From assembly GCA_033032175.1 (NCBI GenBank), contig CM065316.1, forward strand, positions 5,984,115 to 6,048,114: 64,000 nucleotides of DNA. The letters are read 5' to 3'. Both the position numbers and the translations under genes were made by a program. This document shows positions 46,437 through 55,666 of this stretch, piece by piece (within the stretch, counting starts at the first letter, position 1; every line of letters starts with the position of its first letter). The notes beneath the pieces are model-generated. The model was not told the origin of the DNA. It was given only the letters and a program-made list of their open reading frames with translations, and searched no databases. The DNA comes from Saturnia japonica. Its lineage: Eukaryota > Arthropoda > Insecta > Lepidoptera > Saturniidae.

Positions 46437-47090
46437 TGTTAGCGACGCATAGGCCTAAGCGTAATGATACGATAATAACGATTGTAAATATAAGTTGTAA
46501 GGATGAATAATTTGCACAAACGATCAATAATTAAATGTTTCTAATGTTTTGAATATGTTACTATAGCGTGTAGGTATGTAAGAACAGTATATAAGTCATG
46601 AAAATGTGTGTAATCTAATAAAAATAATCACTTAAAGTACTAAAATCATATATTGTCAATAATTTATATTTTGTAAAAGTTATACGTAATGTTTTGTGTT
46701 ATATAAGTAAAATAGCCTTCTGTATGTGTTTTATAATGTTTGTAAGCTCAAATAGTGCGTATATAACGAGTCACAAGGCGTTTTAAGGTTGCAATGTTTA
46801 ATGCTTTATATCTCCCGTGTTTTTATTAACCTATAATGTTAAAGTTAGTGTTTTTGAATAGGTATTTGTGTCTACATTGATGTGAAATAGTTTTTATTGT
46901 AATTGAATAACTGTAATTAGAGATATTAACAATTTATTGTATTCTGTATACAAGTAATAATAATAATAATAGACAGAGACAGCAATATTGCAACCACTGC
47001 GCATTACCGCGGTTAACGGACCACACCCAAGTTTGGTAATGAGCAGTACGGATAGAGACGCCATCGTCCGTCTCGCTCTCCGGCAAACCA

Positions 47091-47097
47091 TATAAAA
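47091..47097 (+). promoter_or_regulatory. BEL-3 LTR TATA box
   Basis: tataaaa in 'accatataaaaggcg'. The expected start lies about 30 bp downstream, which is now the first bases of the inserted LINE. The 3' LTR keeps the same box at 61389. Confidence 0.75.
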
Positions 47098-47108
47098 GGC
47101 GTTCTACC

Positions 47109-47120
47109 GGGGCAAACGAG
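47109..47120 (+). repeat. LINE target-site duplication, left copy
   Basis: ggggcaaacgag, repeated at 54825-54836 after the poly-A. The undisturbed 3' LTR has it once (near 61407). Confidence 0.95.
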
Positions 47121-47149
47121 GGAGTTCCGATTTGGTCACTGTTGCGAAC

Positions 47150-47156
47150 GGACGTG
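47150..47156 (+). promoter_or_regulatory. LINE internal downstream promoter element
   Basis: GGACGTG lies at +28 to +34 if transcription starts at the A of 47123. That is the sequence and position of the downstream promoter element known in insect Jockey-type LINEs, which lets the RNA start at the first element bases. Confidence 0.55.
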
Positions 47157-47747
47157 TCGCTCCGTTTTCAATTTTGACCATCACGTGACTTAATTGTTGC
47201 GATCTTATATTTGGAATTTATTTCAAATATATTGTTGCAATTACGACGTAAACCAACTGGTGTCTAACGCTCGCGTGGTAAACCGCACTTTTCGGTGCGA
47301 CTTGCTTGTTTTTTTTTTTTTTTTTTTGTAAATCCACGGTTTTGTGGTCACTTGCTGGATACCTGACGGTGCCAACGAAGGCAAGTGGGGCGTGACCCGA
47401 GCAGCCCGCTGGTTGTCTCCTTCAGAGGCAAACAGCCAGACTCGGACGGGCCTGGGAATCTAGGCCTTTGCGGTTATCGCATAGTCTTGCCCCAGGTGTC
47501 TCCTGCCAAACCTTCCGATCCTGCACACTCCATCCCCGGGAACCTGTTTGGGCCTAGCCCGGTTTAATTACTGGTCTGCGTCCTCAGCCCCGGGCTTGTT
47601 AGGGCTCCTTAGGGTTGATAGGTCCTTCCTGTGTGTCATTGCACCTTGACAACAGGTCTCTTGCCGACTCCGATAGTCTTTTAAATATTTTGGCGCACCC
47701 CCCTGCCCCTAAGGCAGGGAGGCCTTTAAATTTAAAATTAAATAAAA

Positions 47748-49661
47748 ATGTCCCACTGTCCTCCCTCTTCTGCCGCCATGGCAAATAACGTTGCCGACCT
47801 GGCCACTTGCATAGGCAAGTTGCAAGCCAGGATGAAAGCGCTGGAGTTTCAATACCAGCGCTATCAAAATTTCGTCGTATTACGGTGTCCCTCTCTAGAC
47901 GAGGAATACCGTAATCTACCTGAGAACGCCTGCGTGCGTCGCACCGCTGCGACCGCGACCCGTCATGAGGCCGTTTCAGGTAGCGAGGCGGCCGCTTCAG
48001 GTAGCAAGGCGGCCGATGACGTCACGGCCGCGACCGTTACATCCACTGGCGCCGCGCCAGTCGGCGTCGCGCCCAAACGTCCCGCGCGCAGCGTTACGCG
48101 CCTGTCCGCCGCGTCATCCGGGGCCATGGCCGCGCCTACGGCCACGCCCCCTGTCCCGACTAGCCAATCGCGCGGGTCAAGCCCCGCCTCCGTCAGGCGA
48201 GGGCCGCGAAATTCGCGGTCACAATCTAGGGTTACCAAAAATAGTCCGTACGTCTGTCCCGCGCGATCCACGGAAACCGCGTTAAAGACGAAAAATTCGT
48301 TTTCGGCCCTTCCGGTCGAACAAGACTCGCCCGCGAATCCGGATCCATCTCCGGAGATGGATACCGAGAACGACGGCTTCACCGTCGTGGCGTCGCGTAA
48401 GCGAACGGTGCGTAGCAGTCCGACTGCTCAACCGGCGCCTAAGGTAATAGCTAAGGCAGTAGTCAGGGGCGCCGCCGCCCCCGCGTCCTCCCAGCTCCCC
48501 GCGCCCGCCGGCGGGAAAAAAGAGCGTACTCCACCTCCAATCATAATCCGGGACAAGGCAGCCTGGATGGGAGTCTGCAATGAGATGCGCAGACTCAAAC
48601 TCGACTACCACAAGGCTAGAAACATAGTCAACGGGATTTCTATTTCGGTGAGTTCTTCGGAAACTCACCGTAAACTAACCACCCTCCTCCGGCAGAAAGG
48701 TCTGCAATTTTATACGTATTCGCTCGCAGAGGAGCGCGTCCTCCGAGTGGTCATCCGCCGCATTCCGGTGGAGCTCGACCCGTCGGAGGTGTGCTCCTCG
48801 CTCAAGGAGCAAAGTTATCCCATCCGGGAAGTACACCGGATGTACACTAAAGATAAGCGGCCACTACAAATGGTAGTGGCCATATTGGACCTTTCCCCCG
48901 AGGGAAAGGCCATCTTCCAGCTAGAGACGGTGTGCGGGCTCTCCGGGATTAACGTGGAGCCCCCACACAAAAACCACCAGCCTGCGCAGTGCCACAACTG
49001 CCAGCTGTACGGGCACGCTGCCCGTAACTGTCATTCTCGTCCGCGGTGCGTAAAGTGCCGAGAGGACCACCCCACACGGGAGTGCACGCGCGAGCGTGAC
49101 TCCGTCGTCCCCCCGAGCTGCGTGTTATGCGGGGAGGAGGGGCATCCCGCGAATTATCGCGGTTGCCCCAAGGCCCCGCGTACCACGCGGCCACGCACGC
49201 AGAGGCAGGCGGCCCCCCGGGCGGTGCCCCCCACCTCAGCCATCAAAGCGCAACCCCCGCTGGCGTCAGGGGAATTTCCCGCGCTGCCGGTCCCGCGCCA
49301 GTCTCCGGCCACCGCCGGCCTCTCCGCACCCCGCGCGGTGCAACCGCAACCCGTGCGTTCATCGCAGAACGCATGGAGCCCCCGTCGCCCCAATCCACAG
49401 CCCCTTATGGCTATGGATATTCCCGCGCCCCGCGCGCCTGCGCCCCGCGCGCCCGCTAACGCTGTCGTTAATAGTAACGACTTAATGATACTGCTCCTTC
49501 GCGAGCACGATATCCGCGAGCTCATTGACTACAATGACCATCTGGAGCGCTTCGGTCTCATCAAGACCGCTTGCGCGTTCCCCCGCCTCTCAGAGACACT
49601 ACAACGTCTCGACCGTGAGGCGTGTAATAATAACTTAGGGCCTTTCAATGGCAAAGTTTAA
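47748..49661 (+). CDS. LINE ORF1, gag-like RNA-binding protein
   Basis: 637 codons from ATG 47748 (aaaaATG). The first third is low-complexity Ala/Pro/Ser/Arg, GC-rich and unlike the AT-rich host. Residues from about 263 (PPPIIIRDKAAWMGV) form the globular domain of Jockey ORF1 proteins (PRE/C2HC type). Then come three zinc knuckles: CHNCQLYGHAARNC, CVKCREDHPTREC and CVLCGEEGHPANYRGC. A Pro-rich linker and a short C-terminal tail follow. The protein should coat the LINE RNA and take it to the nucleus with ORF2 protein. It overlaps ORF2 by 14 bp, so ORF2 is probably translated by reinitiation. No stop or frameshift is seen. Confidence 0.92.
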   Translation: MSHCPPSSAAMANNVADLATCIGKLQARMKALEFQYQRYQNFVVLRCPSLDEEYRNLPENACVRRTAATATRHEAVSGSEAAASGSKAADDVTAATVTSTGAAPVGVAPKRPARSVTRLSAASSGAMAAPTATPPVPTSQSRGSSPASVRRGPRNSRSQSRVTKNSPYVCPARSTETALKTKNSFSALPVEQDSPANPDPSPEMDTENDGFTVVASRKRTVRSSPTAQPAPKVIAKAVVRGAAAPASSQLPAPAGGKKERTPPPIIIRDKAAWMGVCNEMRRLKLDYHKARNIVNGISISVSSSETHRKLTTLLRQKGLQFYTYSLAEERVLRVVIRRIPVELDPSEVCSSLKEQSYPIREVHRMYTKDKRPLQMVVAILDLSPEGKAIFQLETVCGLSGINVEPPHKNHQPAQCHNCQLYGHAARNCHSRPRCVKCREDHPTRECTRERDSVVPPSCVLCGEEGHPANYRGCPKAPRTTRPRTQRQAAPRAVPPTSAIKAQPPLASGEFPALPVPRQSPATAGLSAPRAVQPQPVRSSQNAWSPRRPNPQPLMAMDIPAPRAPAPRAPANAVVNSNDLMILLLREHDIRELIDYNDHLERFGLIKTACAFPRLSETLQRLDREACNNNLGPFNGKV

Positions 49662-52542
49662 ACCGAAAGCGTTAAATCTTTCGTTTTTTAACGCACGGAA
49701 CCTATATCCGCAGCGTGATCTCGTCGCGACCTTTCTTAAAGATCACCAAGTAGATGTTCTTTTAGTGCAGGAGACGCTCTTAAAGCGTGCTAAACGTGAT
49801 CCAAAAATCGCGAACTACAATATTGTAAGAAATGACCGGGCCGGCCGCGGGGGCGGCACTCTCATTTATTACAAACGATCGTTATATTGTACGCCGGTAG
49901 ATCCTCCGATACTTACCAATATGGAAGTATCCGTGTGTAGACTAGGAATGACCGACCACCCGTCCATAATGTTAGTCTCAGTTTATCTCTCGCCGAGGAA
50001 AGAGCCTCTCAGGTCTGACCTAGAAAAGCTACTTTCGCTCGGTGAATCGGTCATTATAGCGGGTGACCTCAATTGTGGACACACTTCGTTTGGCAATTGG
50101 AGAGACTCCAGTAATGGGGTTAAACTCGAAGAGCTAACGAACGTGCTAAACTTTGATGTCATAGCGCCACCCACTCCCACCCACTTTCAAGACAACTGTA
50201 TGCCGACAGTGCTTGATGTAGCTCTCATTAAAGGTATCGCGCTTCGGTTACGACTCATTCGGGTCGTACACGAGCTCGACTCCGACCACCGTCCGGTCAT
50301 CATGCAGCTAGGTCAACCAGACGACTCTAGCCCTCCTTCGGTCCAAGTGGTTGACTATGCCAAGCTAAAACATTATCTTGCGGACAGGCCGTCCTCGTCC
50401 AGCTTAGATAGGATCCCGGACGTATTGGGGTCCGTTGCGGACGTAGATCTCGCGATCGATTCCCTGGTCGACCACCTGCAGGCCGGCATCGGAGAGGCCT
50501 CGAGAGAGGTCGAAGAGGCGAGCGATCGCCGCTTCGTACTCCCTGCCGACGTGCGGGCGTTGTTGACGGAAAAGAACGCGGCGACTCGTGCGCACGACCA
50601 CTATCCGACCGAGGAAAACCGCGCACGTTTACGCGCACTTCAAAGATCGGTTAGAGCCCGTATATTAGAACTCAGAAGTCACAGATGGGACGCCCTCGTC
50701 GAAGGGCTAAGGCCGTCGCATCTGGCTTACTGGAAATTAGCTCACAGCTTCAAAATAGAGGCTTCTTATCTTATGCCCCCCCTCGAGAGGGGTCCCGGTA
50801 TACCGCTCGCCTTCGATAGCAGCGACAAGGCGGAGTGCCTCGCCACTTGTTTGGAGAGCCAGTGCTCTCCGAACAGTGTCGATGCAAATACCGACCGGGT
50901 CGAGGGTATCGATGGATGCGTGCGGGAGCTGGATAAGCTCCCCGCGACAGACTCCCTGTCCCCAGTCACGTCTGAGGAGGTTCTTTCCATTATAAAAAGC
51001 CTTAAGCTTAGAAAAGCACCAGGTCCCGACGGGATCAGGAATGAAGTACTTAGACTTCTTCCCGATCGCCTCATAGCTCTTTTGGTCTGCATCTTCAATG
51101 TAGCCATAGCCCACTGCCATTTTCCAGCCGCCTGGAAAAAGGCCATAGTCATAGGTATCCGTAAGCCCGGCAAGAGCGCGTCGCTTCCCGACAGCTATCG
51201 CCCGATCAGTCTCCTAAATACTTTAGGGAAAATGTACGAGCGGATCCTTCTGAACCGTCTCAAGTCAGTAATAGAGGAGAAAGACCTCTATCCGCCTGAG
51301 CAATTCGGTTTCCGTGCTAGATATTCTTGCACTCATCAAGTGCACCGCCTCACGGAGCACGTTGCATTTAATTTTGCTGAATTATATAAACCCCGCCGTA
51401 CACTTGCGGTCTTTTTCGACGTTGCCAAGGCCTTCGATAAGGTCTGGCACGAGGGATTGATCTACAAGTTGTATCACTTTGAAGTCCCCGATAGGCTAAT
51501 TAAAATAATTCGCGACTATCTAACAGATCGCACCTTTCGCTATAGAGTGGAAGGTGAATTGTCCACGCCCCGTCCAATACGCTCAGGCGTTCCCCAAGGT
51601 TCGATCCTGGCTCCTAGCCTATTTAACCTGTACGTCAGTGACCTACCTCGACTCCCGGAGGTCGAGGTAGGGCTATACGCTGACGATACAGTCTTATATG
51701 CCTCAGATAGGAATAGATCCCACCTCAGACACAAAGTCCAACGCTCCGTGACCACTCTCGGGAAGTGGTTTAACGAGTGGCGTATAGCCGTTAATCCCTC
51801 GAAGAGCGCCGCGATGCTCTTCGATGCGGATTCGTCACAGATACCGTGGAAGCTTAAACCTGTTAAGCTCTACGATAATCCGATTCCGTATGTAAGAGAG
51901 ACCAAATATCTAGGGGTAACCCTAGATAGTAGGCTCTCTTTTAGACCCCACATCCGTAAGGTTAGGAACAGGGCCGCGTGGGTCCTGGGCCGGTTGCATC
52001 CTCTGTTGTGTTCGGTGAGTAAAATGTCCACGCGACATAAGCTCACGCTCTACAAGACGTGTATTCGACCAATTTTGACATACAGTTGCGCCGTGTTCGC
52101 ACATATGTCCGAGTCGAGTTTCAAACGGTTACAATCGATACAGAATAGGTTCCTCTATCGTCTCACCGGGGCCCCGTGGTATGTTCGAAGCGTAGATCTC
52201 CATAGAGATATGGAGCTTCCTTCGATACATGCCTACGTTAAACAGCTCTCCCGTTCGTATTTCGACACCGCGTCGAACCACGCGAATCCGTTAATAAAAA
52301 CAGCCGCCACTTATGTTCCGGCACCCACGGACATCCGGTGCAAACGCCGGCCGCGCAATATTTTTATTGATCCCGACGATCACATCGAAAATTCGAATAA
52401 ATATTACACATCCGTCTCTCCAAACAGAGCGTGCCAGCGCCCACGCCCGCGTAACCACCGTTCTCTCCGCAGAGGGCGGGCGGTCAAATTCGCTCCAGCA
52501 CACCCGTCACGTCCACCCTCTCTAGCGGTAACCCAAGCCTAG
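49648..52542 (+). CDS. LINE ORF2, endonuclease and reverse transcriptase
   Basis: 964 codons from ATG 49648. The N-terminal apurinic-type endonuclease (about 8-220) shows the family residues: N in FFNARNL, E in LLVQETLL, GDLNCGH near 138, and SDHRPV near 211. The reverse transcriptase runs from RKAPGPDGIRNE (about 454) through YRPISLLNTLGK, FFDVAKAFDKVWH and SGVPQGSILAPSLFN to the catalytic YADD near 676. The C-terminal tail is basic, with no RNase H domain. The enzyme nicks target DNA and reverse-transcribes LINE RNA from the nick. All the motifs I know for this family are present and the frame is uninterrupted, so it is probably functional. Confidence 0.94.
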   Translation: MAKFKPKALNLSFFNARNLYPQRDLVATFLKDHQVDVLLVQETLLKRAKRDPKIANYNIVRNDRAGRGGGTLIYYKRSLYCTPVDPPILTNMEVSVCRLGMTDHPSIMLVSVYLSPRKEPLRSDLEKLLSLGESVIIAGDLNCGHTSFGNWRDSSNGVKLEELTNVLNFDVIAPPTPTHFQDNCMPTVLDVALIKGIALRLRLIRVVHELDSDHRPVIMQLGQPDDSSPPSVQVVDYAKLKHYLADRPSSSSLDRIPDVLGSVADVDLAIDSLVDHLQAGIGEASREVEEASDRRFVLPADVRALLTEKNAATRAHDHYPTEENRARLRALQRSVRARILELRSHRWDALVEGLRPSHLAYWKLAHSFKIEASYLMPPLERGPGIPLAFDSSDKAECLATCLESQCSPNSVDANTDRVEGIDGCVRELDKLPATDSLSPVTSEEVLSIIKSLKLRKAPGPDGIRNEVLRLLPDRLIALLVCIFNVAIAHCHFPAAWKKAIVIGIRKPGKSASLPDSYRPISLLNTLGKMYERILLNRLKSVIEEKDLYPPEQFGFRARYSCTHQVHRLTEHVAFNFAELYKPRRTLAVFFDVAKAFDKVWHEGLIYKLYHFEVPDRLIKIIRDYLTDRTFRYRVEGELSTPRPIRSGVPQGSILAPSLFNLYVSDLPRLPEVEVGLYADDTVLYASDRNRSHLRHKVQRSVTTLGKWFNEWRIAVNPSKSAAMLFDADSSQIPWKLKPVKLYDNPIPYVRETKYLGVTLDSRLSFRPHIRKVRNRAAWVLGRLHPLLCSVSKMSTRHKLTLYKTCIRPILTYSCAVFAHMSESSFKRLQSIQNRFLYRLTGAPWYVRSVDLHRDMELPSIHAYVKQLSRSYFDTASNHANPLIKTAATYVPAPTDIRCKRRPRNIFIDPDDHIENSNKYYTSVSPNRACQRPRPRNHRSLRRGRAVKFAPAHPSRPPSLAVTQA

Positions 52543-52764
52543 GTCCGTTCCTCGGTGTGAAACCCTTGGGTCAGGCAACCGCCCGCGCGATACAAGTGAC
52601 ACTGTACGTGCATCACTTAGCTACCTACATACAACACTACACACGTATGAACATACACACGTGCACACCACACAGGTACATAGGTTCTGTGAGGGACCTT
52701 TTTTTTTCTTTTTTTACGCTAGTTAGTTAGCGCTAGTTAGTGTAGAAACATTCCGATTATTGAA

Positions 52765-52822
52765 TACACATACGCACGGTTCCTTCCTTCCTCCCAGGAG
52801 GAAGGGAACGTGCCTATGTGTA
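52765..52822 (+). promoter_or_regulatory. Stem-loop in the LINE 3' UTR
   Basis: tacacatacgcacg ... ccttcctcc pairs with ggaggaagg ... cgtgcctatgtgta, giving a long hairpin with a few internal mismatches. It is repeated in copy 2 (about 54442-54499). In several LINEs the reverse transcriptase recognises a 3' UTR stem-loop; that role here is inference. Confidence 0.55.
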
Positions 52823-53045
52823 TATTTAGTTAGCTCGAATCGTAGGTGTAGGGATTCGAATAGATCGCGACCTATTTGCGAACGCGACGACCGCCCGAGC
52901 CGAGGTCCGGCCACTTTGGCACCCTCGTGCGAGTCGTCCACAAAACTTTCGCGGCTGAGTGCCCTCTGCGCTCGCCCCCAAGTCCGGTGAAGCTGTAAAA
53001 AAGCCGCAGCGGCTTTAGGGCCCCTAAGGCTAACAGTGTAGTCAG

Positions 53046-53049
<4 letters not shown>

Positions 53050-53079
<30 letters not shown>
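53050..53079 (+). other. Poly-A tail of LINE copy 1
   Basis: About 30 A, followed directly by LINE copy 2. Long Phe frames on the minus strand come from this and the larger tail. Confidence 0.95.
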
Positions 53080-53081
<2 letters not shown>

Positions 53082-54219
53082 TGCGGTCTTTTTCGACGTT
53101 GCCAAGGCCTTCGATAAGGTCTGGCACGAGGGATTGATCTACAAGTTGTATCACTTTGAAGTCCCCGATAGGCTAATTAAAATAATTCGCGACTATCTAA
53201 CAGATCGCACCTTTCGCTATAGAGTGGAAGGTGAATTGTCCACGCCCCGTCCAATACGCTCAGGCGTTCCCCAAGGTTCGATCCTGGCTCCTAGCCTATT
53301 TAACCTGTACGTCAGTGACCTACCTCGACTCCCGGAGGTCGAGGTAGGGCTATACGCTGACGATACAGTCTTATATGCCTCAGATAGGAATAGATCCCAC
53401 CTCAGACACAAAGTCCAACGATCCGTGACCACTCTCGGGAAGTGGTTTAACGAGTGGCGTATAGCCGTTAATCCCTCGAAGAGCGCCGCGATGCTCTTCG
53501 ATGCGGATTCGTCACAGATACCGTGGAAGCTTAAACCTGTTAAGCTCTACGATAATCCGATTCCGTATGTAAGAGAGACCAAATATCTAGGGGTAACCCT
53601 AGATAGTAGGCTCTCTTTTAGACCCCACATCCGTAAGGTTAGGAACAGGGCCGCGTGGGTCCTGGGCCGGTTGCATCCTCTGTTGTGTTCGGTGAGTAAA
53701 ATGTCCACGCGACATAAGCTCACGCTCTACAAGACGTGTATTCGACCAATTTTGACATACAGTTGCGCCGTGTTCGCACATATGTCCGAGTCGAGTTTCA
53801 AACGATTACAATCGATACAGAATAGGTTCCTCTATCGTCTCACCGGGGCCCCGTGGTATGTTCGAAGCGTAGATCTCCATAGAGATATGGAGCTTCCTTC
53901 GATACATGCCTACGTTAAACAGCTCTCCCGTTCGTATTTCGACACCGCGTCGAACCACGCGAATCCGTTAATAAAAACAGCCGCCACTTATGTTCCGGCA
54001 CCCACGGACATCCGGTGGAAACGCCGGCCGCGCAATATTTTTATTGATCCCGACGATCACATCGAAAATTCGAATAAATATTACACATCCGTCTCTCCAA
54101 ACAGAGCGTGCCAGCGCCCACGCCCGCGTAACCACCGTTCTCTCCGCAGAGGGCGGGCGGTCAATTTCGCTCCAGCACACCCGTCACGTCCACCCTCTCT
54201 AGCGGTAACCCAAGCCTAG
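53080..54219 (+). pseudogene. Truncated ORF2 fragment in LINE copy 2
   Basis: It encodes the part of ORF2 from just before FFDVAKAF to the C-terminus, including YADD, with the same stop. It lacks the endonuclease and the first half of the reverse transcriptase and has no proper start codon. Two amino-acid changes from copy 1 are visible (Cys to Trp in RxKRRPRN, Lys to Asn in RAVxFAP). Non-functional alone. Confidence 0.92.
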
Positions 54220-54722
54220 GTCCGTTCCTCGGTGTGAAACCCTTGGGTCAGGCAACCGCCCGCGCGATACAAGTGACACTGTACGTGCATCACTTAGCTA
54301 CCTACATACAACACTACACACGTATGAACATACACACGTGCACACCACACAGGTACATAGGTTCTGTGAGGGACCTTTTTTTTTCTTTTTTTACGCTAGT
54401 TAGTTAGCGCTAGTTAGTGTAGAAACATTCCGATTACTGAATACACATACGCACGGTTCCTTCCTTCCTCCCAGGAGGAAGGGAACGTGCTTATGTGTAT
54501 ATTTAGTTAGCTCGAATCGTAGGTGTAGGGATTCGAATAGATCGCGACCTATTTGCGAACGCGACGACCGCCCGAGCCGAGGTCCGGCCACTTTGGCACC
54601 CTCGTGCGAGTCGTCCACAAAACTTTCGCGGCTGAGTGCCCTCTGCGCTCGCCCCCAAGTCCGGTGAAGCTGTAAAAAAGCCGCAGCGGCTTTAGGGCCC
54701 CTAAGGCTAACAGTGTAGTCAG

Positions 54723-55337
<615 letters not shown>

Positions 55338-55341
55338 GGTT

Positions 55342-55359
55342 TGGTCCTTCGAATAGCCG
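55342..55359 (+). promoter_or_regulatory. BEL-3 primer-binding site (putative)
   Basis: tggtccttcgaatagccgg starts with TGG a few bases after the LTR end. The tRNA partner was not determined. Confidence 0.6.
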
Positions 55360-55666
55360 GATTGAGTCCAGTGAACAGTGAAAATGCCTACAGTACGGTC
55401 GCCTACGTCGAGTCGCAAGGACGACAGTGAAACCACGACCACAGATTGGTCGTTGAACACGCCGACACGCCGCCGCGTCGCAAGACACAAGAACACCAGC
55501 ACCCAGGAACATTGGAGGGAGCGAGGAGGCCCCACCGTGCGTTCCTACAGTGCTCGCAGCAAAGGCGTCCAGGGACATTGGAGGGAGAACAGCCCCACCG
55601 TGCGTTCCTGCGGCACAGCACGCCAGGTCGATAAAATCAAGGTCAGTGAGATCGTCAAAATCCCGT

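Larger units (their letters stand above)
46437..47120 (+). repeat. BEL-3 5' LTR, left part
   Basis: 684 bp matching 60735-61418. It contains a TATA box at 47091 and ends with ggggcaaacgag, the target duplicated by the LINE insertion. Confidence 0.95.
47121..53079 (+). mobile_element. Full-length Jockey-group LINE (copy 1)
   Basis: 5.96 kb: 5' UTR (47121-47747), ORF1, overlapping ORF2, 3' UTR (52543-53049) and 30 A. The two-ORF plan (zinc-knuckle ORF1; endonuclease and reverse transcriptase in ORF2), poly-A tail and 12-bp target duplication fit the Jockey group of non-LTR retrotransposons. Both ORFs are open, so this copy may be competent. Confidence 0.93.

Noticed and set aside
46894..47091. 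Identical minus-strand frames at 46894 and 61192
   Set aside because: The identity only reflects the two BEL-3 LTRs. There are no coding features.
47963..49525. Several minus- and plus-strand frames of 100-140 codons overlapping LINE ORF1
   Set aside because: GC-rich ORF1 produces long antisense and alternate frames. None shows family motifs, while ORF1 has zinc knuckles and the Jockey domain.
50737..51173. Two minus-strand frames of 127 and 135 codons inside ORF2
   Set aside because: Antisense shadows of the reverse transcriptase coding sequence.
53080..54219. 361-codon frame as an independent reverse transcriptase gene
   Set aside because: It is the 5'-truncated LINE copy 2, apparently starting at a TTG, and lacks the endonuclease and half of the reverse transcriptase.
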